Origin: Microbacterium sp.
GTDB lineage: Bacteria; Actinomycetota; Actinomycetes; Actinomycetales; Microbacteriaceae
Assembly (NCBI GenBank): GCA_003524435.1
Contig: DQHP01000098.1
Location: 1-31,007 of the forward strand
Length of the DNA stretch: 31,007 nt
Reading direction: 5' to 3'
The notes beneath the pieces were generated by a model that did not search any database, was not told the origin of the DNA, and was given only the letters and a program-made list of their open reading frames with translations. Position 1 is the stretch's first letter; each line of letters starts with the position of its first letter. The position numbers and the translations under genes are program-made. Shown here piece after piece: positions 1 to 8,624 of this stretch.

Positions 1-1755
1 CTGGGGGTGCTGGGCATCGCGTGGTCGCCGGTGTCGTGGGGCGTGGCTGTGCTCATCTTCGCCCTTGTCGCCTGGGGCGTCGGGCGGGTCATCGGGCGCG
101 GTGCACCTCGCGCACCGTCGTTTCCCGGATCAACATGGTCGCTTCTGGCTGCACTAATTCTGGGCGCGTTGTTGGTGATCTGGCGGCTTGCGGCCTACAT
201 TGGCGATCCTGACGCCGTGTCGCAGACCAACGACGCGGTGTTCCATATGAACGCCGTGCGCTACATCGTTGAGAGCGCCGATGCCTCATCGTTGCACGTC
301 AGCTCGCTCGTTGGGGGCTCGGGTTTCTACCCCGCGGCCTGGCACGCGCTCGTCTCGCTCATCGTGCAGGTGACCGGCACGAGCATCCCCATCGCTGCGA
401 ACATGCTCACGCTCGTCATCGGAGCCGTCATCTGGCCCCTCGGCCTGGCGTGGCTCACCCGACTCGTCGCTGGCTCAGCGGCGGCCGTCGTCGCGGCCGT
501 TCTTGCGGGAGTTATGCAGAATTTCCCGCTGCTGATGTTTCAGTGGGGAGTGCTCTTCCCAAACGCCTTGTCGACCGCATTGATTCCGGCGGCGGTTGGA
601 CTGGTCATCTTCCTCCCGGTATGGAACAGAGGCGTGCGCCGATGGCAAACAGCGGTCCGCAGCGTCCTCGTGGTTGCAGTGTCTGCGGGATCTCTGGCAG
701 TCGCGCAACCCGCTGCTCTGCTGCCATGGGGCGGGATCTGCGTGGTCTGGCTCAGCTGCAGACTGCTCGCGGCGGAACGATCGCGTGATTGGCGATCGTG
801 GGTAGCGCTGATCATCGCCTGGTCCGTGTTCGCGCTCGCCTGGATCGGGCTCTCGCGCAGCACCAGCGGATCACACTGGCCGTTCTTCCGGACGCGGTTC
901 GAGGCGTTGCTGGACATCGTGCTGAACAGCCACGTGTTGATCGCGCCGCAGATCGGAATCAGCATCCTCATGTTGCTCGGGCTCGTCGTCGCTGTGCGCA
1001 CCCCGCGATTGCGTTGGTTCGCGCTCGCCTGGTTGGGGGTGTCCGGCGTGTACTGGCTCGTCGCCGCCGTCGGCAACGAGACAGTCCGGAATCTCGTATT
1101 GGGGGCGTGGTACGCCGATCCATACCGCATCGCCGCCCTCGTCCCGGTCGTCGTTATCCCTCTCGCCGCTGTGGGCGCTGAAGCCGTGGTACGAGCAGTG
1201 GCTGACCGGCTGCCCAAGCGTGCGGCGGCGGTAGGACGCGTCTCGCTCGCCGTTCTCATCCTGCTCGCCGCGGTTCTTGTCCTGCTACGGCCAGTTCCGT
1301 TGCCCTCGGTGACCGCGCGTAACTACGACCCAGTATCGCGGTACGAATCGTCCGACAAGAGCTATCTGAGCGATGACGAGCGGGCGTTGCTGGAACAGCT
1401 CGACGAACTCGTCGAGCCAGGAGTGCGCGTGATCGGCAACCCCAGCACGGGAGTCGGCTTCGGCTACTTCTTCAGCGGCGTCGATGTGTATCCGCGAACG
1501 TGGTCCCCACCGGCGGACGCCGCGTGGCAGATCCTTGCCGAGGATTTGCGTTACGCCGCCGACGACCCGGACGTGTGCGGGGCGCTCGCCGCTTTTGATG
1601 ACCCTGCCTACGTGCTCGACTTCGGCCCTGGAGAAACGCGCGCCGGGCGCTGGCTCATGCCTGGGATCACCGAATTCGCCGGCCAAGACGGTTTTGAACT
1701 CGTTGCTGAGGAAGGCGATGCATCGCTGTGGCGGATCACGGCGTGCGATCAATGA
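1..1755 (+). CDS. Polytopic membrane protein, DUF6541/GT-C-like, 5' end missing
   Basis: This is a large integral membrane protein with about a dozen hydrophobic segments and a soluble C-terminal tail of about 140 residues. I recognise the general look of actinobacterial DUF6541 proteins, which resemble GT-C polyprenyl-phosphate-sugar-dependent glycosyltransferases. After the second hydrophobic segment it carries the loop TNDAVFHMNAV (residues 75-85 counted from the GTG at position 7), whose acidic and His residues would suit a GT-C active-site loop. A GTG at position 7 could start it, but the frame is open to base 1 and the protein lacks the N-terminal segment usual in relatives, so the gene probably begins before the window. 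Its TGA overlaps the ATG of the next gene (ATGA). The next two genes, a Dpm1-like GT2 and a DUF2304 protein, suggest that it uses a lipid-linked sugar to decorate a wall polymer outside the membrane. The function is inference. Confidence 0.75.
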   Translation: MGVLGIAWSPVSWGVAVLIFALVAWGVGRVIGRGAPRAPSFPGSTWSLLAALILGALLVIWRLAAYIGDPDAVSQTNDAVFHMNAVRYIVESADASSLHVSSLVGGSGFYPAAWHALVSLIVQVTGTSIPIAANMLTLVIGAVIWPLGLAWLTRLVAGSAAAVVAAVLAGVMQNFPLLMFQWGVLFPNALSTALIPAAVGLVIFLPVWNRGVRRWQTAVRSVLVVAVSAGSLAVAQPAALLPWGGICVVWLSCRLLAAERSRDWRSWVALIIAWSVFALAWIGLSRSTSGSHWPFFRTRFEALLDIVLNSHVLIAPQIGISILMLLGLVVAVRTPRLRWFALAWLGVSGVYWLVAAVGNETVRNLVLGAWYADPYRIAALVPVVVIPLAAVGAEAVVRAVADRLPKRAAAVGRVSLAVLILLAAVLVLLRPVPLPSVTARNYDPVSRYESSDKSYLSDDERALLEQLDELVEPGVRVIGNPSTGVGFGYFFSGVDVYPRTWSPPADAAWQILAEDLRYAADDPDVCGALAAFDDPAYVLDFGPGETRAGRWLMPGITEFAGQDGFELVAEEGDASLWRITACDQ

Positions 1756-2516
1756 CGCACCAGGAGTCGTCGGTAGGATCGAAGCCGATGCACACCGTAG
1801 ATTCGTCCGTTCTCGTCGTCATCCCGGCGCTGAATGAAGAAGAGTCCGTCAGGGACGTTATCCAAAATGTGCGCAGAGGGCTCCCCGCTGCACACATCCT
1901 GGTCGTCGACGACGGCTCTGTTGACCGTACCGGCACGCGTGCGCGCGAAGCGGGGGCTAACGTGCTCACGCTGCCTTACAACCTCGGTGTTGGCGGCGCC
2001 ATGCGCGCAGGGTTCCGCTACGCTCGCGCACACGGCCACGGTGTAGTCGTTCAAGTTGATGCCGACGGACAGCATGACCCATCGGTCATCTGGCAACTTA
2101 TCAGCGGCCTTGCTGATGCAGACCTCGTTATCGGTGCGCGCTTTGCCGGGGTGGGGGAGTATCAGGCCCGAGGCCCAAGACGGTGGGCAATGCGCGTGCT
2201 TGCCAAGGTCATGAGCCGCGTGGCAGCGACGCCTTTGACCGATGTAACTAGTGGGTTCAAAGCCGCTGGTCCACGCGCGGTACAACTCTTCGCCAATGAG
2301 TTTCCTGCTGAGTATCTCGGCGATACCATCGAAGCGTTGGTGATCGCGTCTAGAGCGGGCCTCGTCGTTCGACAAATTCCCGTTGCCATGCGCGAGCGCC
2401 AGGCAGGCACGCCGTCACATCATCCGTGGAAAGCCGCTGTGTACCTCACCCGTGCGTGTGCCGCGTTCACCCTTGCCATGATGCGTCCACGTGCGACGCT
2501 GGAGGAAGAGCGATGA
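1752..2516 (+). CDS. Glycosyltransferase family 2, Dpm1/polyprenyl-phosphate-sugar synthase-like
   Basis: This 254-residue GT-A enzyme has the nucleotide-binding motif VVDDGSVDRTG (residues 51-61) and the metal-binding stretch DADGQHDP (103-110). Both are typical of the dolichyl/polyprenyl-phosphate mannose or glucose synthase branch of GT2. Such enzymes move a sugar from a nucleotide sugar to polyprenyl phosphate at the inner membrane face. The C-terminus has no obvious paired membrane helices, so the DUF2304 protein encoded next may anchor it. I chose the ATG at 1752 because it forms an ATGA overlap with the upstream stop. An ATG at 1788 is a real alternative: it has AGGA about 9 nt upstream and would start just before the conserved LVVIPALNEE. 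The sugar cannot be told from the sequence. Confidence 0.88.
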   Translation: MTHQESSVGSKPMHTVDSSVLVVIPALNEEESVRDVIQNVRRGLPAAHILVVDDGSVDRTGTRAREAGANVLTLPYNLGVGGAMRAGFRYARAHGHGVVVQVDADGQHDPSVIWQLISGLADADLVIGARFAGVGEYQARGPRRWAMRVLAKVMSRVAATPLTDVTSGFKAAGPRAVQLFANEFPAEYLGDTIEALVIASRAGLVVRQIPVAMRERQAGTPSHHPWKAAVYLTRACAAFTLAMMRPRATLEEER

Positions 2517-2932
2517 ATCTGATCACCTACGCGTTTGGGATCGTCGCAGCGGTACTGGCTCTCATCGCGATCATTGAGCTTATGCGGCGGGGCACCTTGC
2601 GCGAACGACATGCCCTGTGGTGGTTCGTCGGCGGGATCCTGGCCCTAATCATCGCGATCTTTCCTCAAACTTTGCAATGGGCGGCGCAGATTCTCGGCGT
2701 CGTTGTCCCGATTAACCTTGTCTTCTTTGTATCAATTGGACTGCTCTTCCTCGTGAGTCTCCAATACGGCGCGGAACTCACCCGAGTAGAGGCGAAGATG
2801 CGAGCACTCGCTGAGCGTTCAGCTTTTCATGAGCAGCGTATCGAGCAGTTAGAGCATCGTTTCGCTAACGAGGATGACGCGTCTCGTATCGGCCTTGAAA
2901 CGCCTGACCCTACGGAGGAGGAAACCGAGTGA
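2513..2932 (+). CDS. DUF2304 domain membrane protein
   Basis: This 139-residue protein has three predicted membrane helices (about 4-22, 34-51 and 66-84), then a charged and probably coiled-coil tail (about 88-118) and an acidic end. Layout and length fit the DUF2304 family, which commonly sits directly after a Dpm1-like GT2 gene in polysaccharide loci. The start is the ATG at 2513: it overlaps the upstream TGA as ATGA and has a strong GGAGGAAG site at 2501-2508. An in-frame start further upstream is possible but would only add a Cys-rich out-of-frame translation of the previous gene. I infer that it is a membrane partner of the preceding glycosyltransferase. Confidence 0.85.
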   Translation: MNLITYAFGIVAAVLALIAIIELMRRGTLRERHALWWFVGGILALIIAIFPQTLQWAAQILGVVVPINLVFFVSIGLLFLVSLQYGAELTRVEAKMRALAERSAFHEQRIEQLEHRFANEDDASRIGLETPDPTEEETE

Positions 2933-4161
2933 CTCGACCACCTCGCGTCCTTATCGTCTCTCGACTGTTTCCCCCTGAGGTGAGTGCGGGCGCTTTCCGC
3001 CTCGGTGCCTTGGCGCGCTCGCTCGTTCAGCGCAGACATGCGGTGCGAGTCCAGACCACTGTGCCGCCCGCGCACGCTCCGCGAATTGCTGATGCGACGG
3101 GAGTCGATGTCAGGCGTTGGCCCGTGCTGCGCGACGCTGGCGGCAACGTCCGCGGATATTTGCAGTACATGAGCTTCGACGTGCCTTTAATCGTGCGGAT
3201 GCTGTGTACGAGGTTTGATGCTGTTGTGGCAGAATCCCCTCCGACAACAGGGCTCGTCGCCACGTTCATCGCGTGGGTGAAGCGCAGCGCAGTCGTGTAC
3301 TACGCGGCAGATGTGTGGACGGATGGCGTAATTTCTATGGGGGCGCCCCGCCCAGTCGTCACAGTCATGCGCGCCATGGAACGCGCAGTGTTGCGCCGCG
3401 CACACGCAATTATTTCGGTGTCAGATGGGGTCACTGAGCGGCTCACGCTACTCGGCGCCGATCCCGCCCGCATCACCACTGTCGGGAACGGCATTGACAC
3501 CGACGTGTTCTCTCCCGACGTGTTGCCCGCCTCTGAAGAGCGCTATTTCGTTTACACCGGCACGATGTCAGAGTGGCAGGAGCCAGACGTCTTCATCCGC
3601 GCGTTCGCGCAGTTGGCTGAGGAGCACCCCGACGTGCGGCTGCGCTTTTTTGGGCAGGGCGCGGTCGAAGAAAAACTGCGTGGAGTTGCCCAGGAACTCG
3701 TGCCAGGGCGCGTTGAATTTGGGGGAGTAATCGAGCCGGCGTCGTCCGCGTCATGGATTCGTGGTGCTGTCGCCTCGCTGGTGAGTATCGTTCCCGGTAT
3801 CGGATATGACTTTGCAAGACCGACGAAGACGTACGCCGCTGCGGCAGTGGGGACACCCGTGCTGTTCGCTGGCCCAGAAGCCGGCTCCACACTCGTACGA
3901 GACGGCGAACTTGGTTATGCGGCGGAGTTCACCGTCGACGCGATCGCTGACGCGATGAGGTTGCTCCTCGAGGAGGCAGACAACGGTGAATCAGAAGCTC
4001 GGCGAGCGGACCGCGCCCGATGGGCACGCGAAAACGTGTCGTTGCGCGCCGTGGCGGACCGTGTCACGACGGTGATTTCCCAGGTGCTTCAGGCTCGCAC
4101 GAGTACGCTGGAACCTGCTGTCGAGGAGATCTCGCCCAGCAATGAAAGGGCTGATACGTGA
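2929..4161 (+). CDS. Glycosyltransferase family 4 (WbuB-like GT-B)
   Basis: This 410-residue GT-B enzyme has an N-terminal acceptor half opening with VLIVSRLFPPEVSAGAFR. The inter-domain segment has the GT4 marker NGIDTDVF (187-194). The C-terminal donor half includes RPTKTYAAAAVGTPVLFAG (297-315), where relatives bind the sugar nucleotide. Overall it resembles WbuB-type enzymes, which transfer amino sugars onto lipid-linked saccharides on the cytoplasmic face, but donor and acceptor are not readable from the sequence. The last 25 residues or so are low in conservation. The GTG at 2929 overlaps the upstream TGA (GTGA) and has GGAGGAGG shortly before it. It lies immediately before three genes for an acetamido-sugar acid, so that sugar is a reasonable but unproven donor. 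Confidence 0.88.
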   Translation: MTRPPRVLIVSRLFPPEVSAGAFRLGALARSLVQRRHAVRVQTTVPPAHAPRIADATGVDVRRWPVLRDAGGNVRGYLQYMSFDVPLIVRMLCTRFDAVVAESPPTTGLVATFIAWVKRSAVVYYAADVWTDGVISMGAPRPVVTVMRAMERAVLRRAHAIISVSDGVTERLTLLGADPARITTVGNGIDTDVFSPDVLPASEERYFVYTGTMSEWQEPDVFIRAFAQLAEEHPDVRLRFFGQGAVEEKLRGVAQELVPGRVEFGGVIEPASSASWIRGAVASLVSIVPGIGYDFARPTKTYAAAAVGTPVLFAGPEAGSTLVRDGELGYAAEFTVDAIADAMRLLLEEADNGESEARRADRARWARENVSLRAVADRVTTVISQVLQARTSTLEPAVEEISPSNERADT

Positions 4162-4769
4162 ACACTTCCTCTGCTGTTCGTATTGTCGATTCTGCGGATG
4201 TGTCGCCGGACGCGACGATCGGCGATGGGTCCTCGATTTGGCACCTCGCGCAGGTGCGCGAAAAGGCGCAGTTGGGTGTGAACTGCATCATCGGACGGGG
4301 TGCCTACGTCGGCACCGGCGTTGTGATGGGCGACAACTGCAAGGTTCAAAATTATGCACTCGTCTATGAACCAGCGCGGCTTGGCGACGGAGTGTTCGTT
4401 GGCCCGGCCGTCGTATTGACGAATGACACGTATCCGCGGGCGATCAACGAAGACGGCACGCTCAAGAGCAGCGATGACTGGGAACCCGTGGGCGTCACAA
4501 TCGCGCGAGGCGCTTCGATTGGTGCTCGCGCGACGTGCGTCGCTCCAGTGACTATCGGTGCATGGGCAACGGTTGCTGCCGGTGCCGTCGTTGTGAAGGA
4601 CGTTCCCGCTTACGCGCTTGTCGCCGGAGTCCCGGCTCGACGCATCGGTTGGGTAGGAGAATCCGGCGTGCCGTTGAGCGCCGGTAGTACGCCTGGCGTG
4701 TGGGTGTGTCCGACGAGCGGTTCGTCCTACATCGAAACTGACGGAATATTGACCAAGGAGACTGTGTGA
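4158..4769 (+). CDS. Hexapeptide-repeat N-acetyltransferase, WbpD/WlbB-like
   Basis: This 203-residue protein is built of left-handed beta-helix hexapeptide repeats ([LIV]-G-x4 rhythm throughout about residues 10-160). It has features of the WbpD/WlbB group: IGDGSSIWH near the N-terminus, KVQNYALVYE and TNDTYPRA in the middle, and VAGVPARRIGWV at the end of the helix. In that group the enzyme acetylates the 3-amino group of UDP-2-acetamido-3-amino-2,3-dideoxy-glucuronate using acetyl-CoA. A tail of about 40 residues after the helix is longer than in the Pseudomonas protein as I recall it. The start GTG at 4158 overlaps the upstream stop (GTGA). The neighbours, an aminotransferase and an oxidoreductase directly downstream, make the WbpD role much more likely than a generic acetyltransferase. 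Confidence 0.87.
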   Translation: MNTSSAVRIVDSADVSPDATIGDGSSIWHLAQVREKAQLGVNCIIGRGAYVGTGVVMGDNCKVQNYALVYEPARLGDGVFVGPAVVLTNDTYPRAINEDGTLKSSDDWEPVGVTIARGASIGARATCVAPVTIGAWATVAAGAVVVKDVPAYALVAGVPARRIGWVGESGVPLSAGSTPGVWVCPTSGSSYIETDGILTKETV

Positions 4770-5863
4770 GCGAGTTCATTCCCCCAGCAAAGCCGATTAT
4801 CGGAGACGAGGAGCGGGAAGCCGTGGACCGCGTGCTGCGCAGTGGCATGGTTGCGCAGGGACCGGAAGTAGCGGCGTTCGAGCACGAGTTCGCTGAACAC
4901 TTTGTCCCCGGACGTCCTGCTGTCGCGGTGAACTCCGGAACGGCGGGGCTACACCTGGGACTTTTGGCTTCTGGCGTAGGCGCGGGCGATGAGGTTATCG
5001 TCCCTTCGTTCACCTTTGCTGCGACCGGAAACTCGGTAGCGCTCACCGGCGCAACACCAGTGTTCGTCGACATTGAGCCAGAGACGTTCACACTTGATCC
5101 CGTAGCCGTAGCCGCAGCGATCACGCCGAAGACAAAGGGCATCATGCCGGTGCACCTTTATGGTCACCCCGCGCGGATGCGTGAGTTGGAAGAGCTCGCT
5201 GCATCGCGTGGCGTCGCCCTTTATGAGGATGCAGCGCAGGCGCACGGTGCTTCGCTTGATGGACGCCCGGTGGGTGCCTTCGGGAGCTTCGCGATGTTCA
5301 GCCTGTACCCCACGAAGAACATGACCAGTGGTGAGGGTGGCATGATCGTCGCCGCAGATGATCAAATCGCTCGCCAAGCTCGACTGTTGCGCAACCAGGG
5401 TATGGAGCGTCAGTACGAGAATGAAATTATTGGGTTCAACGCGCGTATGACCGACATCCATGCGGCAATCGGTCGAGTTCAGCTGACAAAGGTCGATGCC
5501 TGGACGCAGCGGCGTCAGTCGAATGCCGCGTTCTTGGATGCGAACTTGAGTAACGTCATTACGCCACCGGTGCTCGATGGCGCCGTGCACGTGTACCACC
5601 AGTACACCGTTCGCGTTCCAGAAGACCGCGACGCGTTCGTTGCGGCGCTCAAGAGCGAGCACAACATTGGTGCAGGCGTGTACTACCCGATTCCGAATCA
5701 TCGCTTGCCTTCTCTGGCGCCTTACGCGCCCGGGCTGGAGCTGCCGGAAACAGAGCGGGCTGCTCGCGAGGTGGTATCTCTTCCGGTGCATCCCTCGCTG
5801 ACGCAGGATGATCTCGAACGAATCGTTTCGGCCGTCAACGCCGTTGCGGGAGCAGGTTCCTGA
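4766..5863 (+). CDS. DegT/DnrJ/EryC1/StrS aminotransferase, WbpE-like role
   Basis: This 365-residue PLP enzyme belongs to the sugar aminotransferase family. Visible landmarks are NSGTAGLHLGLLA (56-68), EDAAQAHGAS (154-163), which contains the acidic residue that contacts the PLP ring nitrogen, and FSLYPTKNMTSGEGG (178-192), whose Lys184 should form the Schiff base. The C-terminal YHQYTVRV and VYYPIPNHR blocks are also typical. By context it would transaminate the 3-keto sugar made by the next gene's product to give UDP-2-acetamido-3-amino-2,3-dideoxy-glucuronate, with glutamate as donor. The TSGEGG version after the Lys is common in the wider family and does not by itself identify WbpE. The GTG start overlaps the upstream stop by 4 bp. 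Confidence 0.9.
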   Translation: MSEFIPPAKPIIGDEEREAVDRVLRSGMVAQGPEVAAFEHEFAEHFVPGRPAVAVNSGTAGLHLGLLASGVGAGDEVIVPSFTFAATGNSVALTGATPVFVDIEPETFTLDPVAVAAAITPKTKGIMPVHLYGHPARMRELEELAASRGVALYEDAAQAHGASLDGRPVGAFGSFAMFSLYPTKNMTSGEGGMIVAADDQIARQARLLRNQGMERQYENEIIGFNARMTDIHAAIGRVQLTKVDAWTQRRQSNAAFLDANLSNVITPPVLDGAVHVYHQYTVRVPEDRDAFVAALKSEHNIGAGVYYPIPNHRLPSLAPYAPGLELPETERAAREVVSLPVHPSLTQDDLERIVSAVNAVAGAGS

Positions 5864-6846
5864 TGGCGTTGCGTGCAGGACTTCTCGGCGTCGGAATGAT
5901 GGGACGTCACCATGCTCGCGTGTTGCGCGAGACCGAAGGCATCGATCTAGTTGCGATCGCTGACCCCGGTGGCGATCCGCATGGTGTTGCAGGAGGGCTT
6001 CAGATCCTGCCAGATATCGAAGCGCTCATCGCAGAAGGCATCGACGTTGCGGTCGTTGCTGTCCCCACTCGGTTTCACGAGGATGCGGCGCTCAAGCTTG
6101 CTGCTGCAGGCGTGCACACGCTCGTGGAGAAGCCGATTGCGCACAGCATTGAAGCCGGGCAGCGGATGGTTGATGCTTTCGCCGCAGCCGGTTTGGTCGG
6201 AGCAGTTGGACACGTCGAGCGCTTCAACCCCGCGCTCCAACAGCTGCGCGCGCGGCTCGAAGCGGGTGACCTGGGCGAGGTTTATCAGATCGCGACTCGG
6301 CGACAGAGTAACTTCCCGGCACGCATCGCTGACGTTGGCGTTGCAAAAGACCTCGCGTCGCACGACATCGATCTCACAGCGTGGGTCGTGCAGTCCGACT
6401 ATGACTTGGTTTTTGCGCAGACGGAATTCAAGTCTGGCCGTGAGTACGAAGATATGATCACGATCACTGGCCGCACGAAATCGGGCGTCATCGTGAACAA
6501 CATCGTGAACTGGCTGAGCCCGATGAAGGAACGCGTCACAGTTGTCACGGGCGAAAAAGGCGCATTCGTCGCCGACACGGCCACCGGTGATCTCGCATTC
6601 TTTGCCAACGGCACCATTCCCCTCGAATGGGAGTCGGTATCGACATTCCGTGGAGTGTCCGAAGGAGATGTCACGCGGTATGCGTTCGCCAAGCGCGAGC
6701 CGCTGCGCGTTGAGCATGAGGCTTTCCGCGATGCCGTTCTTGGCAAGCAGAGCCACGTCGTAACGATGGAGCAGGGCCAGCGCACGCTTACTGTCGTCGA
6801 GGCTGCTCTGGAGTCCGCTTCGAAAGGCGCATCGGTCAAACTGTGA
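5863..6846 (+). CDS. Gfo/Idh/MocA oxidoreductase, WbpB/WlbA-like
   Basis: This 327-residue NAD(P)-dependent dehydrogenase has an N-terminal Rossmann motif GVGMMG (9-14), the family signature EKPIA (89-93), and GHVERFNPALQQLR (116-129), which is characteristic of the WbpB/WlbA branch. KDLASHDIDL (162-171) supplies the Lys, His and Asp residues expected around the sugar. In that branch the enzyme oxidises C3 of UDP-GlcNAcA, and the product goes straight to the aminotransferase encoded just upstream. The ATG at 5863 shares a base with the upstream TGA (TGATG). Gene order here is D-E-B. The substrate would have to come from the UDP-sugar dehydrogenase gene at 16666. The identification is good at family level and moderate for the exact substrate. 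Confidence 0.89.
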   Translation: MALRAGLLGVGMMGRHHARVLRETEGIDLVAIADPGGDPHGVAGGLQILPDIEALIAEGIDVAVVAVPTRFHEDAALKLAAAGVHTLVEKPIAHSIEAGQRMVDAFAAAGLVGAVGHVERFNPALQQLRARLEAGDLGEVYQIATRRQSNFPARIADVGVAKDLASHDIDLTAWVVQSDYDLVFAQTEFKSGREYEDMITITGRTKSGVIVNNIVNWLSPMKERVTVVTGEKGAFVADTATGDLAFFANGTIPLEWESVSTFRGVSEGDVTRYAFAKREPLRVEHEAFRDAVLGKQSHVVTMEQGQRTLTVVEAALESASKGASVKL

Positions 6847-8624
6847 TTCGAGTACTTGCGAAACTGCGGGAGCTGATGCCGCATCTGCCGGCTGATGCAC
6901 GCAGTTATCTGGTGCGATATATCGTACTGTCGTGCCTTCTCGCGATTCTCGACGTCGCCGCCCTGATGTTGCTGGCCGTGACGCTGCCGGCAATGACAAC
7001 GAATACTCCCATTGCGTTGCCGTTGATCGGGACCATCGACCAAGACAGTTTCGTCTGGATCATTGTCGCGGTCGCGTTGTTGATTCTGCTCAAGTCCGGC
7101 CTGTCGGTGCTGCAGCAGTGGTTCGCTACGCGACGGCTTGCGCAGTTCGAACTTGAGATCGGGCGACGACTGTTCGACTCTTATATCAAAGCGCCGTGGA
7201 CGCTGCGCATCACGCGGAACACTGCACACGTCGTACGCATTGCTGATGTGGGAATTGCGAACTCCATCACCGGCTTCGTGCTTCCGATCATTCAGTTCCC
7301 GGCGATGGTGGTCACTTTCGTGCTCATCCTCGGGGTCGTCTTCATCTCGCAGCCATTCACCGCGATCATCACGGTGGTGTACCTCGGATCCATCATGGCG
7401 GTGCTGTACTTCATCATTTCGCGCCGCACGGTTCAGGCGGGGCGTGTTGCTCGAACGTATTCCATGCAGGTTGCTGCTCTCATGACCGAGATGATGCAGG
7501 CGATTAAAGAGATCACGCTCCGTGATAAAACGGGCGAGATCGCTGATGTCGTGCATTACGACCGATCTTTCAGCACTCGTGCGCGGGCGAACTTGAACTT
7601 CCTTGGTGCGTTGCCAGGCTTCGTCCTCAACGCCGCCCTCGTAGGAGGATTTCTCCTTATCGGCGGCGTTGGCATGCTCGTCGGAGATCCGGAATCGGCG
7701 CTCGCTTCGGTTGCGCTGTTTGCGGTCGCGGGTTTTCGGCTTGTCCCGTCGCTCACAGGATTCCAAGGAATCGTCACCGCGACGACGGCGAATCTTCCGC
7801 ACGTTGAAGGTGTTATTGAGGACATCAAAGCATCCGAGGTATACCTGGCCCAGCAAGAACGCCTGGGCCAAACGCCGCTTGCTGCCGAACCGCAGGCACT
7901 GCAGCTCAAGGATGTTGCCTTCACCTATCCGAGTGCCTCCGAGCCCGCGGTGCACGGCGTGAACCTTACGATCCCGATGGGATCAACTCTTGCGCTGGTC
8001 GGTGCGTCAGGTTCGGGTAAGTCGACGCTGGTTGACATCATTCTCGGCCTCCTCACTCCTCAGAACGGCACGGTGTGCCTGGATGAGCAGTCCGTCGTCG
8101 ACGTCAGAGCTGCGTGGCGCGAGCGTGTGGGATATGTACCCCAAGAGGTCGCGCTGTTTGACGGCACGATCGCACAGAATGTCGCGCTCAGCTGGAACGA
8201 GGATGCGATCGACTACGAGCGAGTCGAGTCGAGCCTGGCCAGCGCACAGATGCTCGAGACTGTTCTCGCTCGTGACGGCGGCATGCGCGCCCGGATCGGG
8301 GAGCGGGGCATCGCTCTGTCCGGCGGACAACGCCAACGCCTTGGCATTGCTAGGGCGCTGTATACCGACCCGCTCGTGCTCGTTCTCGACGAGGCCACGA
8401 GTGCGTTGGATACCAAGACTGAAGCGCTCGTCGGTAAATCATTGCGAGCGCTGAAGGGACGCGTCACCACGATTTCTGTCGCGCACCGTCTTTCAACCAT
8501 CCGTGACAGTGACCTGGTCTGCTTTATGCAAGATGGCACAATTGCCGCACGCGGGACCTTTGAGCACCTGGTCAAGACAGTGCCCAACTTTGCAGAACAG
8601 GCGCAGCTGGCTGGCCTCGCATGA
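6843..8624 (+). CDS. ABC transporter with fused permease and ATPase, PglK/MsbA-like flippase
   Basis: This 593-residue half-transporter has six predicted helices in the first 310 residues, then a nucleotide-binding domain. The latter has Walker A GASGSGKST (387-395), the Q-loop Gln434, the signature LSGGQRQRL (492-500), Walker B LVLVLDEATSALD (511-523) and the switch His548, all intact. It should work as a homodimer. Size and position among glycosyltransferases suit a flippase for lipid-linked oligosaccharides like PglK, moving a finished repeat unit across the membrane. A drug or peptide exporter would be less expected here. The GTG at 6843 overlaps the upstream TGA by 4 bp. The region is notable because a second, different ABC exporter (Wzm/Wzt) lies about 11 kb downstream. 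Confidence 0.9.
   Translation: MIRVLAKLRELMPHLPADARSYLVRYIVLSCLLAILDVAALMLLAVTLPAMTTNTPIALPLIGTIDQDSFVWIIVAVALLILLKSGLSVLQQWFATRRLAQFELEIGRRLFDSYIKAPWTLRITRNTAHVVRIADVGIANSITGFVLPIIQFPAMVVTFVLILGVVFISQPFTAIITVVYLGSIMAVLYFIISRRTVQAGRVARTYSMQVAALMTEMMQAIKEITLRDKTGEIADVVHYDRSFSTRARANLNFLGALPGFVLNAALVGGFLLIGGVGMLVGDPESALASVALFAVAGFRLVPSLTGFQGIVTATTANLPHVEGVIEDIKASEVYLAQQERLGQTPLAAEPQALQLKDVAFTYPSASEPAVHGVNLTIPMGSTLALVGASGSGKSTLVDIILGLLTPQNGTVCLDEQSVVDVRAAWRERVGYVPQEVALFDGTIAQNVALSWNEDAIDYERVESSLASAQMLETVLARDGGMRARIGERGIALSGGQRQRLGIARALYTDPLVLVLDEATSALDTKTEALVGKSLRALKGRVTTISVAHRLSTIRDSDLVCFMQDGTIAARGTFEHLVKTVPNFAEQAQLAGLA

Noticed and set aside
5947..6999. A 350-codon minus-strand open frame
   Set aside because: It is antisense to the WbpB-like gene, with no promoter, no Shine-Dalgarno site and no protein motif.
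6399..7955. A long open frame on the minus strand (over 500 codons)
   Set aside because: It is antisense to the oxidoreductase and the ABC flippase, both with intact motifs. Its translation is rich in Arg, Asp, His and Gln without any family motif, as expected of a high-GC shadow frame.
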